This document shows, in pieces, positions 36,437 through 47,400 of a stretch of DNA of 64,000 nt. The DNA comes from Colwellia_A sp041890515 (GTDB lineage: Bacteria; Pseudomonadota; Gammaproteobacteria; Enterobacterales; Alteromonadaceae): contig JASDWX010000068.1 in NCBI GenBank assembly GCA_041890515.1, forward strand, positions 1 through 64,000, read 5' to 3'. Both the position numbers and the translations under genes were made by a program. The notes below the pieces were generated by a model, which did no database searches, was not told where the DNA came from, and worked only from the letters and a program-made list of their open reading frames with translations. Position 1 is the first letter of the stretch, and every line of letters begins with the position of its first letter.

Positions 36437-36834
36437 GCGATAGAAGCTCCAAACGAATTACAGCAGCTCATTTGCTTACAATTATTTATTAGCAATATTA
36501 AAAGCAACAATAAGGGAACTGGAATGTATCGCAATCAAAACGAGGTAAGATGGACTAGCCTTGCGATAAAAACGACACTTATACTCAAGCCACGTCAGTA
36601 AATATGACTTGATAAAGAAACTTATGCATATGGTTTTACAGCTATAGAGAACGCTTACTACCGATTTAGGTGTAAACAGCGTATTGACTTAAAATACGCT
36701 TCACCTCTTCACAAGCCCACCTTAACTTTTATTTGTTGTATTTATTTTCAGCTCATGTCATTTATTTTCTATAGATAACTATTTTTACAAACAACAAAGT
36801 TTAAACATTTATTTCTTAATCAATAGAGTTTTAT
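36437..36834. promoter_or_regulatory. Divergent promoter region with a stem-loop and a shared 14-mer
   Basis: This 398-bp region lies between the malectin-GH16 gene and the exported GH17 gene. It holds a hairpin, GCGTATT (36679-36685) with AATACGC (36693-36699), extended by AGGTG/CACCT (36668-36672 and 36702-36706). It also holds CGTCAGTAAATATG at 36593-36606, which recurs at 48175-48188 before the glycan-binding lipoprotein gene. It could be a shared operator for the locus, or chance. Confidence 0.35.
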
Positions 36835-37908
36835 ATGACCACATCCAACATATCTACTATTCAAAAATCAATACCAATAATATGCAATATTCGAACGTTA
36901 TTTACATTCTTTTCTCGCCTTACAATACCGCTAATTACATTACTTCTATTATCGCCAGTTCAAGCAAAGGAAACGTTTACACAATCTACTGAGAGTCTAC
37001 TACACGGTGAAACAATGGCGGTTGCCTACTCTGGTTTTCGCGCAGGACAACACCCTGATCGCGGTAATGGCGCTATAAATCCAAGTGACGCAGAAATATT
37101 AGAAGACTTGAAAATTTTACTCAGCCATAACTTAGACCTGATCCGCTTATATGACGCTGGTGAAAACTCTGCAACGACATTAAAGTTAATTAAGCAACAT
37201 AATTTACCAATAAATGTATTACAGGGTATTTGGTTAGACGCTGAAATAAGCAATCATAAAGGATGTGCTTGGTTAGATCTTCCGATTCCCGTACAAAAAC
37301 TTTTTGATAATAAAATCAAAAACATGTTGGAGGTTCAGCGTGGTATACGGCTAGCAGAAAAATATCCTAATATAGTTATTGCTGTTAATGTGGGCAACGA
37401 AGCTTTGGTTGATTGGAATGACCACATGGTATCGATAAACAACGTTATTAATTATGTTCGCGAAGTTAAACAAAGTATTAGTCAACCAGTCACTGTTGCT
37501 GACAATTACGAATGGTGGATCAAAGATGGTGCAGCGCTCGCAGCTGAAGTAGACTTTATTGGTGTGCACACATACCCTGCCTGGGAAAACAAGACCATTG
37601 ATGAAGCACTCGCTTATACGATTGAAAATATTGAAAATGTACATAAGGCTCTACCAAATAAGTCAATCGTAATTTTGGAAGGTGGATGGGCGACTACAGG
37701 TAAAGAATTTGCTGAACAAGCCAATGAAGCGAATCAGAAACGTTATTATGATGAAATTATGCAATGGTCCGAAAAAAGTAACACGACCTTTTTCTTTTTT
37801 GAAGCCTTTGATGAACCTTGGAAGGGAGACCCCACAAATTTAGAAGGCGCTGAAAAACATTGGGGACTCTTTAATGTAGACCGAACCCCTAAGAAAGTCA
37901 TGAAGTGA
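36835..37908 (+). CDS. Exported GH17 beta-1,3-glucanase-like enzyme
   Basis: A 357-residue protein. After a long N-region, a signal peptide core (LTIPLITLLLLSPVQAKE) directs export. The GH17 domain starts at YSGFRAGQHPDRGNG. The acid/base Glu is in AVNVGNEALVDW (about 187) and the nucleophile in SIVILEGGWATTG (about 281), where the usual T before Glu is a Leu. FEAFDEPWKGDPTNLE and the C-terminal HWGLFNVDRTPKKVM are very like the cytoplasmic 330-aa GH17, suggesting they are paralogues that split by location. It is the only plus-strand enzyme gene in this part, with its own promoter. Confidence 0.92.
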   Translation: MTTSNISTIQKSIPIICNIRTLFTFFSRLTIPLITLLLLSPVQAKETFTQSTESLLHGETMAVAYSGFRAGQHPDRGNGAINPSDAEILEDLKILLSHNLDLIRLYDAGENSATTLKLIKQHNLPINVLQGIWLDAEISNHKGCAWLDLPIPVQKLFDNKIKNMLEVQRGIRLAEKYPNIVIAVNVGNEALVDWNDHMVSINNVINYVREVKQSISQPVTVADNYEWWIKDGAALAAEVDFIGVHTYPAWENKTIDEALAYTIENIENVHKALPNKSIVILEGGWATTGKEFAEQANEANQKRYYDEIMQWSEKSNTTFFFFEAFDEPWKGDPTNLEGAEKHWGLFNVDRTPKKVMK

Positions 37909-37948
37909 CAATACACATTATGAAATAGCTATTTATCTAGAATATATA

Positions 37949-37968
37949 CGGCGTGTATTAACACGCCG
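37949..37968. terminator. Hairpin between convergent GH17 and CotH-like genes
   Basis: CGGCGTGT with ACACGCCG, an 8-bp stem with ATTA loop. T-runs are weak on both sides, so it may work for both converging units with modest strength. Confidence 0.55.
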
Positions 37969-38085
37969 CAATCACGTCTATTCATGTAAGTTAAAAACGA
38001 CAAGCAAACCTAGATCTTAATTTCATTGTAAATCAATCACAAAAATGACGAGCTAGATATCCGGTTTAAAACTTAACAAAACATA

Positions 38086-39645
38086 TTACTTTAAACTTTC
38101 TAAAGCACTTTCTAACCAGTTCATTCGTTTTGTATACCAGGTCTTTAAGTGCGTAACTTCTTCTTCATAAGAAGGAAGTACAACTGAGTTTGGCCACACG
38201 TAATATCCTATGGTTTGCCACTTATCGTCATTCTCTTGCTGCGCCCACTTCAGCGCTTCAGCCTGTTGATCAATTTTATCTAAAATATATTGTTGATTAC
38301 TTCTAAAGTATTTAAATCGTTCGTTCACTTTATTCACAAAATTAGCATCTTCAAAGAGTCTTGAGAACCAAGGGTGATAAAGGATCCAAAAGCCTGCAGC
38401 ATATTGACTATCGGCATAGTCTACATTGCCAAAAGATAAATCAAAATCCCACAGAGGTCCCATTTTTATTTTTTCACCAGGCATAACATTCAAATAAATA
38501 CTTGAGAAAGATTGTGAGTCGACATTTTTGGTTATTTCACTGATTAAGTACCAATCAATAAAACTATCAACATCAATGTATTTCGCATAACCTAATGTTA
38601 GATCTTTAAACTGGCTACTATATAGAGCAGTTTCAAATTCATTAATCAGGTCTTTTATATAAACGTATTCACTGCTGGCTAGATCTATAGAGGGTTCTTT
38701 AACATTAATTAGAAATTTATCAGTGTAAAAATATATATCGTCGTCGTCCACCCTCTCAAGTTGATCTATTTCGAGTAAATACCCGGTATCACCTAAAACT
38801 GCGCGGTTATCTGACTCCTCTACCTTTTGCGTTATATTGTAAGTACCGTTATATTCACCACTGATATAAACTTCAGCGAAAGCACTTTGCGGCGTCCAGT
38901 CAAGATTACTTATATACCCCATCTCAAATGCGATTTTATTCCTGAGCATAGTTTTGTCAGAATACTCAGCAAGAAACAGCCACTTTTTATCCGCAGGCAT
39001 ACCTAAAAATTCTGTTTTATCATCAAATTTCATTTGAAACGGTTTTTTAGGATGCGTATACCACGTTGAGTTACCACGACCTCTAATCTTCATAGAAGTC
39101 TGTTGCAAGCTATTAGTGAACCTTCCTCCATCTAATGAGACATCACCTTTAACATAGTCATCTTTGGAGTCAATTACTGCATTGTTATCTGGAGTAAGAT
39201 AAACAATGGGTAGGCCCGTAAATTTAGTCAGATCTACTTTATAATGGTCCTCAGAGCCATCTGACGTTTTAACGGTATAAGTAACAATATCTGTAAAATC
39301 ATTAACCGATGAACTATTACTTTGGATCACCTCACTAACGCTAACCTCAGCACCGTTATGGTTATATGTAGCAATAAGATTATCGACATCGATATTGACG
39401 GTAATTCTACCGGTGACAGAATTATTCGTAATATCTAAATAAACATCACTACTAAGGGTAGGATTATGCGCTTTTAAAAACGAAAACTGATTTAAATTTG
39501 TATTCTCTACAACAGGTTCAGCTATTGGAATGATATTCATTTCAGGATCTGAACTTCCACCACAACCTGATATAAAAAAAATATTAATCAATAGCATTGA
39601 AAATGCCATTGTTTTAATGCTATTCAATAATGTAAATCTATTCAT
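38086..39645 (-). CDS. CotH-kinase-family lipoprotein
   Basis: A 519-residue lipoprotein (signal ending NIFFISGCGGSS). Residues about 40-150 are a beta-sandwich/cadherin-like part ending YKVDLTKFTGLPIVYLTPDN. The CotH domain follows with SMKIRGRGNSTWYTHPKKPF, DKKWLFLAEYSDKTMLRNKI and GPLWDFDLSFGNVDY (about 395-410). That last segment holds the DFD metal-binding motif of the family. CotH proteins are atypical kinases known from Bacillus spore coats, and CotH-like modules also occur with carbohydrate enzymes in other bacteria. It follows a sugar-symporter gene by 74 nt, probably as an operon. What it phosphorylates outside the cell, if anything, is unknown. Confidence 0.85.
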   Translation of the reverse strand: MNRFTLLNSIKTMAFSMLLINIFFISGCGGSSDPEMNIIPIAEPVVENTNLNQFSFLKAHNPTLSSDVYLDITNNSVTGRITVNIDVDNLIATYNHNGAEVSVSEVIQSNSSSVNDFTDIVTYTVKTSDGSEDHYKVDLTKFTGLPIVYLTPDNNAVIDSKDDYVKGDVSLDGGRFTNSLQQTSMKIRGRGNSTWYTHPKKPFQMKFDDKTEFLGMPADKKWLFLAEYSDKTMLRNKIAFEMGYISNLDWTPQSAFAEVYISGEYNGTYNITQKVEESDNRAVLGDTGYLLEIDQLERVDDDDIYFYTDKFLINVKEPSIDLASSEYVYIKDLINEFETALYSSQFKDLTLGYAKYIDVDSFIDWYLISEITKNVDSQSFSSIYLNVMPGEKIKMGPLWDFDLSFGNVDYADSQYAAGFWILYHPWFSRLFEDANFVNKVNERFKYFRSNQQYILDKIDQQAEALKWAQQENDDKWQTIGYYVWPNSVVLPSYEEEVTHLKTWYTKRMNWLESALESLK

Positions 39646-39719
39646 TATTCATCTCATTAGATAATGTTATATGCGTCAAGTATTTAACGCATAAAAAATC
39701 GCCTAACTACTTATTGTAG

Positions 39720-41051
39720 TTACCGTACGACTGTATTGTTTAACTCTGTATGTATTTGGTCTACTTTTTCTTTGTTTAGCACATATTTACGCATAACCCA
39801 AGCAACCAGTATTGAGCCTAAAGCGGGATAGACAGTAAATGATATCAAGATACCTTCTTTAGCTGTTTCTGTTTGTTCAACGTCTGCTTGATAGCCATAA
39901 TAAGCAAGTAACCAACCCGCAAAAGCACCACCAAAGGCAACACCTAATTTAATAAAAAATACCACTGCAGAATAAACCATCCCCGTAATTCGAACGCCCG
40001 TTTTCCAATGGCCATAATCAATCGTGTCTGCCATTTTAGCCCATAATAATGGTGTGGCCATTTGTAAAAAGAAGCTCCATAAGAAAAACAAAGCAAAAGC
40101 TGTAGCGACTTGGTCTTTAGGCACAAAGTAGCTGATAACACAGATAAAGGCTGCAATAAGTTGTAAGCTGATGTATGCCTTAATTTTACAAACTTTTTTA
40201 GCGAGAGATTGCGCACATGCACAACCTAAAATACTACCGATCATACCAAGTGTCATAAATAAGGTAATTTGATCTTCAAGGTCAAGTACATATTTAACGT
40301 AGTATATGGCTAATGTTGCTCTTAATACTTGCCCTGTCAGTAAAAACAAACCTGCAAGGCACAGAATTCTCCACTGATCATTTTGCCAAAGTGACTTTAT
40401 ATCTTCAAAAAACGATGTTTTCTGTCCTTCAGGTACCGATACACGCTCTTTTGTACCGCTAAAACATAAGAGAAACATCACAACACCTAGCAGGCTCATC
40501 GCGACCATGGTTAACTGATACCCTTTGGCTTTATCTCCACTGCCAAAGTACTCAACTAAAGGCAAAGTACCAGCAGCGACAATTAATCCGCCTAACATGC
40601 CTAAAACAAAACGATAAGTCTGCACTGATACTCGCTCAGAAGGTTGAGCCGTTAATACACCACCTAATGCAGAATAAGGAATATTGATCGCGGTATAGGC
40701 CATCATCAGTAAGGTATAGGTAGCAAAGGCATAAATCACTTTACCATTACCCGTAAAATCTGGCGTAGTGAATGCCATGATTGAGATAATTCCGAAAGGC
40801 ACAGCAAGCCAGAGTAAATAAGGCCTGAATTGACCAAAACGTGTTTTAGTACGATCGGCAAGTGCGCCCATAAGTGGATCGGTTATTGCGTCAAATAAAC
40901 GAACCACTAAAAACATTGTGCCTACAACTGCAGGCGAAATGCCAACAACATCAGTATAGAAAATCAGAAGAAACATCATTACCGTTTGGAAAATAATATT
41001 ACTGGCAGTATCACCTAAGCCATACGCTATTTTTTCGCGAACTGTTAACAT
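39720..41051 (-). CDS. GPH-family oligosaccharide:cation symporter
   Basis: A 12-helix GPH (glycoside-pentoside-hexuronide) symporter. I start it at the ATG at 41051 (443 aa) because the family N-terminus is MLTVREKIAYGLGDTASNII and AGAGAG lies seven bases upstream; the longer frame adds a Lys-rich 20-residue piece. Signature segments are VRLFDAITDPLMGALADRTK and FGQFRPYLLW. It probably brings laminari-oligosaccharides or gentiobiose-type sugars from the periplasm to the cytoplasm. Downstream of the TBDR terminator, it likely has its own promoter and is cotranscribed with the CotH-like gene. Confidence 0.92.
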   Translation of the reverse strand: MLTVREKIAYGLGDTASNIIFQTVMMFLLIFYTDVVGISPAVVGTMFLVVRLFDAITDPLMGALADRTKTRFGQFRPYLLWLAVPFGIISIMAFTTPDFTGNGKVIYAFATYTLLMMAYTAINIPYSALGGVLTAQPSERVSVQTYRFVLGMLGGLIVAAGTLPLVEYFGSGDKAKGYQLTMVAMSLLGVVMFLLCFSGTKERVSVPEGQKTSFFEDIKSLWQNDQWRILCLAGLFLLTGQVLRATLAIYYVKYVLDLEDQITLFMTLGMIGSILGCACAQSLAKKVCKIKAYISLQLIAAFICVISYFVPKDQVATAFALFFLWSFFLQMATPLLWAKMADTIDYGHWKTGVRITGMVYSAVVFFIKLGVAFGGAFAGWLLAYYGYQADVEQTETAKEGILISFTVYPALGSILVAWVMRKYVLNKEKVDQIHTELNNTVVR

Positions 41052-41135
41052 AAAATCTCTCTTTTTATTATTTTTTAAATAAATACGCTTATATCTTAAT
41101 TTATTAAGCAATAAATTCTCTTATCTCTTAAAAAA

Positions 41136-41169
41136 ATAGGCCTATATCGTAAAAACAATATAGGCCTAT
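41136..41169 (-). terminator. Rho-independent terminator downstream of the glucan TBDR
   Basis: A perfect 12-bp stem, ATAGGCCTATAT with ATATAGGCCTAT, a 10-nt loop, and TTTTTTAAG on the minus strand. Confidence 0.9.
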
Positions 41170-41207
41170 AAATTACGTTCTCTGCAGTAGTGGTTACTTC
41201 AAAGCGC

Positions 41208-41311
41208 TAAGACACTCCTTCAGGATATCTAAAACTGTATTAAAGAGCGGATAAAAATTACGCTTCATACAATGATAGCCTTTATTAATAAAGGTTTAGA
41301 AAGTGTCTTAG
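41208..41311 (-). ncRNA. Structured 104-nt element in the TBDR 3' region
   Basis: CTAAGACACT (41208-41217) pairs perfectly with AGTGTCTTAG (41302-41311). Inside are TCTAAA/TTTAGA and the 16-bp palindrome CCTTTATTAATAAAGG (about 41279-41294). It lies between the TBDR stop and its terminator, so it would be part of the TBDR mRNA 3' end. It may be a 3'-UTR-derived small RNA, a stabilising structure, or a MITE-like insert. Confidence 0.35.
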
Positions 41312-41342
41312 TTTAAATGAATCCCCTTAACTTACTTGCCTA

Positions 41343-44300
41343 TTAATCACCCATAGCGTATCTAAAACCAAGGGTATATCTTGGGCCGTACTGAGCAGCA
41401 CTCAAGAATTGGCTTTCAAAACGACTAAAGGTACGTTCAGTTTCATTGGTTAAGTTAACACCTTCAAAAAATACGGTCATACTGTCATTTATTTCGTAGT
41501 TAACACTTAAATCCCATTGAAGGTACTCTTCTGCATATTGTGGTGGAGCACCCTGAGCATCAGGTAAACCTTGACCAAGTAAATACTGATCACGCCATGC
41601 ACCTGTTATTTTAACCGATAAACCATCTTTCTCGTAAAACCCTTGTAAGTTAGCAGAATCACTCAAACCAGAGAGTACGGCTTGAGATGCCAACTGGTAG
41701 TTATCGTATTCAACATCACCGTCAACAAAAGTAGCATTAAAACCCGCGCCAAAGCCCGATGCACCAAACAAATGTTGAATAGAAATCTCGATACCGTTGA
41801 CCTTACGTGCTCCTACATTTTCTGGTGAACTAATGGTCCATTCAATTAATGGGTCCGTTGCGGGATCAGGTAATATTCGATTGTTCTCACCAATACCTAC
41901 ACCATTCGCAACAATTTCATTGTATATTGCTGAATCGGTAGCTTGTTCTCCACGTCCAGCTAACGCTGATATAGCATCATTCCAACGCTGACCTAAGTAA
42001 ACATCATGCAATCCATCAAAGGTTGTTTTAACTTCAGCATTGTCTATCCAGTTATCGACGTCTTTCCAAAATAGGCCTATGGCGGCGTAACTTGCTTCGT
42101 CATAGTAATATTCCATCGTAAGATCTATGTTAGTCGATTTAAATGGTTTTAAGTTTGGATTACCGCGGCTACCGCTTCTTGAATTAAGTTTTGGTGACGA
42201 TGTTAAGCTGAGGTTACCAAGCATATTGCCCAAGGTAGGTCGGGTAATGGTTTGTCCCCAAGATAATCTGGTTACTAAATCATCACTAAGATCAACTTTT
42301 ATATCAAGCATAGGAAGCAGTAGATCATATTGACCTTCAAAATCAACTTCAACAAGTTCACCACCACCGGCAAATTGAGTTATCCACTCAGAACCACCCG
42401 CCCAATATACTTGTTCAGCAACTCGACTTTTCGCGGGGCTCACAATGTCAGTTTCTTCATAACGAACGCCAAGGTTAACTTGCACGTCATAATCACTAAC
42501 GGCAAAATTCCACGCTGTTGAAACATATAAACTGATTGTTTCTTCTTCAACGTTGTTGGTGGGGAAACCATCAAAGCTGCCGATTTGGTATACGTCACTT
42601 CCAACCACATCTTCAGTCAGATAAGCACTTTGCCTAGCAAAGGCTTCATCAAGGTTAAAGGTATAAGCATAACCTGGTGCAACACCATTAGAACCGAAAG
42701 AAAACTCGTCTAGAAAGTCACTAAGATCGACTCTTTCAAACATACTATCAGGGAATATTTCTGCAAAGGTACCATTATTAAACCCTGGTGCATTTGCATT
42801 GTTAGAACCTCCCCAACCGGTTAATGACTGTTTGGTGTAAGCTGCACCAAATTTAACCGCCTCTAGGCCATAATTAGTGTCTGTTATTAATTGTCCATCT
42901 AATTTGACCTGTGATACTTCCGATTCTCCAGGTGTTCTACTAAAAATACTGAAGTTAGAGCCAATTTGGTTTGGATTAATTTCTTGAGAGCCATTGTTCC
43001 AGTTAACATTAAAACCGGGTACATCACCTTCTCGAAAAGAATATTCTTTACTGAGAAGATCAGCGGATCCTAGAATAATTCTTGCATTAGCATTAAGTCC
43101 GGTGTCTTTACCATTATCCGTTGTAGTTTTTGACGTATGAGCATCAAAAGTAAAACTTAAATCATCAGTGGCATACCATTCAATGTTAAGTCCAGTTGCT
43201 TTTGCATCAACTTCACTCGTCTCACGGAATGAGGTAAATGAAGCATCATCGCCTGCTGAGTTGTAATAAATGGCCGTACCATTCTCATCGAGTTCGTATG
43301 CATTAGCATTACCACCAAACGAGCCATTCCAAATACCCCAAGAAAGGGAATTGTTACCTGTAACAGCATTAGATACGGTATGGTCAAGCGTAAAAATTAA
43401 ATCTTCATTAGGAGCAAATTGCAACGTCACCTGCGCATTAGAACGTTCACGTTGTACATCGTCCCTGCTAAAACTGACTTCTTGTGGGAAAAAGGTGGCT
43501 GATACGTATTCACCATTTTCTCCCAATGTAGGGTCAAAAAACTGTTTTGCAGCATTGCCTTCCGCATCCATAGGGCGGTTGTCAATGATATTTTCAGGGT
43601 CGACTGTTAGGCTTGGGTTAACTAACCAAGAACGTACATTCGCGGCTTGTCGCTGAAAATCTCTGCGATGATAAGAAAAATTTGCCGATATCCCAAATCG
43701 ATCATCATCAAAAGTATTACTGTAAATACCTGCAATTTCTGGTGTGACATCATCACCTTCTTCAACTGATGTGTCGTGGATCCCTTTTGCCATAAATGAG
43801 AATTTTTGACCTGGATTTTGTAATGGCTTTGCAGTAACAATATTTACCGTTGCACCCAGTCCACCTGTTGGAGCTTCTGCACGAGCTGTTTTCATAATTT
43901 CTAAAGAACTTACCCCCTCAGATGACAGATTTTCAAAGTTAAATGAACGAGTAAAACCTGTACCCGCCATTTGACGACCATTTAAAGTTACTAAGTTAAA
44001 GTTTGGTCCAAAACCACGTACCGTAATTTGACTCCCTTCACCGTTTGATCGGCTAACAGAAACACCGGTAATACGTTGTAGTGATTCAGCTAAATTGGTG
44101 TCTGGAAACTTGCCCATTTCTTCTGAAGAAATTGCATCAACAACTCCAGACATATCACGTTTAATAGCCATTGAGCGAACTAAACTTCCGCGAATACCTT
44201 TAACTTCTATAACTTCTATTGCTGCTTCTTTTTCAGTGCTTTTTGCTTCTTCGGTTTCTTCTGCGTAAAGCTGACTACTCAATCCCGTCGCTAAGATGGC

Positions 44301-44348
44301 GGAGATACAAACGGCTAAGCGTTTTTTATTAAAAATTGAATGTTTCAT
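41343..44348 (-). CDS. TonB-dependent receptor for glucan oligosaccharides
   Basis: A 1001-residue outer-membrane receptor of the large Caulobacter/Alteromonadales glycan-uptake type. It has a signal peptide (ending SSQLYAEET), a TonB-box region (IEVIEVKGIRGSLVRSMAIK), a plug with LQRITGVSVSRSNGEGSQIT and PTGGLGATVNIVTAKPL, and a barrel ending QYGPRYTLGFRYAMGD. It lies 76 nt downstream of a multi-module GH16 gene on the same strand, so substrate specificity for laminarin fragments is a fair inference. No SusD homologue is present, as expected for proteobacteria; the divergent binding lipoprotein may fill that role. Confidence 0.93.
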   Translation of the reverse strand: MKHSIFNKKRLAVCISAILATGLSSQLYAEETEEAKSTEKEAAIEVIEVKGIRGSLVRSMAIKRDMSGVVDAISSEEMGKFPDTNLAESLQRITGVSVSRSNGEGSQITVRGFGPNFNLVTLNGRQMAGTGFTRSFNFENLSSEGVSSLEIMKTARAEAPTGGLGATVNIVTAKPLQNPGQKFSFMAKGIHDTSVEEGDDVTPEIAGIYSNTFDDDRFGISANFSYHRRDFQRQAANVRSWLVNPSLTVDPENIIDNRPMDAEGNAAKQFFDPTLGENGEYVSATFFPQEVSFSRDDVQRERSNAQVTLQFAPNEDLIFTLDHTVSNAVTGNNSLSWGIWNGSFGGNANAYELDENGTAIYYNSAGDDASFTSFRETSEVDAKATGLNIEWYATDDLSFTFDAHTSKTTTDNGKDTGLNANARIILGSADLLSKEYSFREGDVPGFNVNWNNGSQEINPNQIGSNFSIFSRTPGESEVSQVKLDGQLITDTNYGLEAVKFGAAYTKQSLTGWGGSNNANAPGFNNGTFAEIFPDSMFERVDLSDFLDEFSFGSNGVAPGYAYTFNLDEAFARQSAYLTEDVVGSDVYQIGSFDGFPTNNVEEETISLYVSTAWNFAVSDYDVQVNLGVRYEETDIVSPAKSRVAEQVYWAGGSEWITQFAGGGELVEVDFEGQYDLLLPMLDIKVDLSDDLVTRLSWGQTITRPTLGNMLGNLSLTSSPKLNSRSGSRGNPNLKPFKSTNIDLTMEYYYDEASYAAIGLFWKDVDNWIDNAEVKTTFDGLHDVYLGQRWNDAISALAGRGEQATDSAIYNEIVANGVGIGENNRILPDPATDPLIEWTISSPENVGARKVNGIEISIQHLFGASGFGAGFNATFVDGDVEYDNYQLASQAVLSGLSDSANLQGFYEKDGLSVKITGAWRDQYLLGQGLPDAQGAPPQYAEEYLQWDLSVNYEINDSMTVFFEGVNLTNETERTFSRFESQFLSAAQYGPRYTLGFRYAMGD

Positions 44349-44384
44349 GGTTATCCTACTTTCTTAAAATTAGTTTTAATGGCG

Positions 44385-44402
44385 GTGGCTTTTTCAAGCC
44401 AC
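44385..44402 (-). other. Intercistronic hairpin between GH16 and TBDR genes
   Basis: GTGGCTT with AAGCCAC around a TTTC loop, within the 76-nt gap. No T-run follows on the minus strand, so it is probably a processing or stabilising element of a GH16-TBDR mRNA. Confidence 0.5.
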
Positions 44403-44424
44403 ACGACTTTTCTTAATAACGTGT

Positions 44425-47400
44425 TTACGGAACAGTTATCGCTACATTATCAACACGATAAACCGCACCCTCACCCGTTCCCCAAGCAGGGAAAACCATT
44501 AATACATCGATTGCGCTAACATCTAAGCCCGCATCAGACAAATCGAGCAATGAAAAGGTATAGGTTTGCCATTGACCAACCACTGGTTCCACCCCTTCTT
44601 GACTGCTCGATAATGTTAATTCGGCCGCAGAAGTGGCGTCACCCGACTCTATCTTAAACATCCATTGGGCACTGCTATCATTAGGGGCAGTAACTATTTT
44701 CATCTCGAACGTCACCACGCCAGTTTGAAACAATGAACTAGCGTCATAATAAACATCATCATTTGCCAAGAATCCCATTACCGTAGGCTCTGAACCAATA
44801 ACAAACTCTGCAACCATATTATGACTAGCGTCGTCTTCTTCTTCAGTTGGTGTTGAACCACCACAACAATCCCAAATACTCCACATTTCATGTTGGGCGT
44901 TGTCATAAATATTTAAGCCTAGAGGCTCAGGCACACTGCTAGGATCATAAATCATGACATTATCAAGACGATAAACGGCACCTTCACCGGCTCCCCAAGC
45001 AGGGAAAACCATTAAGACATCGATAGCACTAATATCTAAACCGGCATCAACCAATGCCTGTATTGAATAAGTGTAAGTCTGCCATTGTCCTGTTACCGGT
45101 TCTGCGCTTTCTTGACTATCAGATAGATTCAATTCAACAGCAGAAGTCGCATCGCCCGCTTCAATCTTAAATAACCAAGGTGCACTTGCATCATTAGGTG
45201 CACTAATGATTTTCATTTCAAATTGAACAACACCATTTGCTAACAAATTAGAGGCATCTAAATACACATCATCATCGGCTAATAATCCCATTACTGTAGG
45301 TTCTGCACCAATAACAAATTCGGCGGTTAAACCATGTTCAGTATCATCATTTTCTATCGTTGGTGTAGAGCCACCACAACAATCCCAGATACTCCATTGG
45401 TCTTTTGCTTTATCATCAAACAATACGTGGCCAGAAAAACCACTCGACGCATTTGGATCATAAACTTTAACGTTGTCTACACGATAAATTGCACCATCGC
45501 CAGCTCCCCATGCAGGGAAAATCATTAAGACGTCAATAGCACTGACATCTAAACCAGCATCCGCTAAATCAGATAAGTTAAATGTGTATGTTTGCCATTG
45601 GTCTAAAACAGGCGCAACACCTTCAATACTATCGGTTAAAGGAAGTTCTGCCGCGCTCGTATTGTTGTTTGCTTCAACTTTAAACATCCAGGCAGCGTCG
45701 CCAGGCATTGCTGTTACTTTCACATCAAATTGAATAACGCCATTTGATAAAATAGGTGATGCATCAAATGGAGCAGGGGTATCAGTATTAGGTGCTCTAG
45801 AAATAAAGCCCATTACTGTTGGTTCTCCACCCACTGAAAATTCAGCGACATTACCGTGTGCATCATCGTCTAATTCAACTGTTGGAGTAGAACCACCACA
45901 ACAATCCCACATAGGCCAACTTGGATTTTCATTATCAGTAAATACGACTAATTCAGGAGAACCACCTACATCGCCTTCAATCGCCATATTTGTAATTAAA
46001 TATTCTGCACCTTCACCTGTAGTCCATGCTGGAAAAACCATCACAACATCAATCGCACTTAGATCTAGGCCTGCCGCTTCTAAATCCGATAGTTTGAACG
46101 TATAAGTTTGCCATTCACCCGCGACAGGTTCAACACCTTCAATACTAGTAGATAAATTTACATCACCTGTGTTAGGGCCACCGTCGCCTGCTTCTACTTT
46201 AAGTATCCATGCACTAGCCGCAGGAGGAACAGCAACAATTTTCATATCAAAAGATAATGTACCGTTAAGGTCTAAGAGAGGAGAGGCATCAAATGGCGCT
46301 GACTCACCAGTAAAATCATCAGGAAAATGACCACCGCGTGTTGAAAAACCTAACACTGTACCGTTATTATCATTGATATTATATTGAACTACATCACCTT
46401 TATCTGCATCGGTAATAATTATTGGTGTAGTGCCACCACAACAATCCCAAGCGGTCCAGTTAGCATCTAACGTACCATCGAATATAGGAAGATTTTTCGC
46501 AACACCATCACTAGGTGGTAAAGGAACAGGTGCTTTACCTTCAACAAGCGCATCGTCAAAACTATCGTAGCCTGGTCTTACGGTTTCACAACCCTTACCT
46601 GTAGCTACATCTTGCTGACATTGATAAACACGTACATAATCAATTTCAAATTTATTGTCTGCACCAAAAGCCGTCGCATCAACACCTAGCTCATTAACAT
46701 TTTCAGGCCAAGAACCACCAACGGCGAAGTTAAGCACTAAATAAAATTCTTTGTCGTAAGGAGCTGTACTCCAATAAGAAGTAAGATCGCCAGTAAGTTG
46801 GTCAAAATATTCTGTAAACCAGCCTCTGTGAGACAAGCCTACCGCTTGGTCTTTAGAGTTGTAACGAACTTTTGATTGACGCTGTGTTGCATATAAGTGG
46901 TCATCCATGTACCAACGAATTTCACCTTCTTGCCATTCTATTGCATAAGTGTGAAAATCATCAGCTGGGTTGGCACCACTTTCTTGCATGTATGCTTTTC
47001 CAGATTGAGAATTGTCTGGCCAGCTTTTACCGTAATGAAGTGTTCCGTAAATATGTGTTTCTGCTGTTCCGTCGTCTCTAGCAGCACCTAAGTTAACTGA
47101 TTCGAATATATCGATTTCACCCGAACGGGGCCATTCACCATATTCTTCATCCGTTGGCATCATCCAAAATGCTGGCCAACTGCCTTGCCCTGAAGGCGCT
47201 TTCGCTCGCATTTCCATACGACCGTATTTAAAATCAGCTTTATAACGGGTAATCATACGTGCTGACGTATAAGGTAAAGCAGCACCATCTTCTGCAGGTA
47301 AAGCAACAATGCTTAACATACCGTCTTGCACGTAAGAGTTATCAGCACTCTCGGTGTAACATTGTTTCTCTTGATTACCACCACCGTCACAGTTAACTTC

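Noticed and set aside
37675..37690. Loss of the nucleophile in the exported GH17
   Set aside because: The local motif is unusual (LEGGW instead of TEAGW), but the Glu itself is present, so the enzyme should be active.
39720..41051. A lactose-permease-like or PTS function for the symporter
   Set aside because: The N-terminal and loop signatures are those of GPH symporters; no PTS component is nearby.
43270..43656. A 128-codon plus-strand frame inside the TBDR gene
   Set aside because: Antisense shadow of a conserved receptor; no start context.
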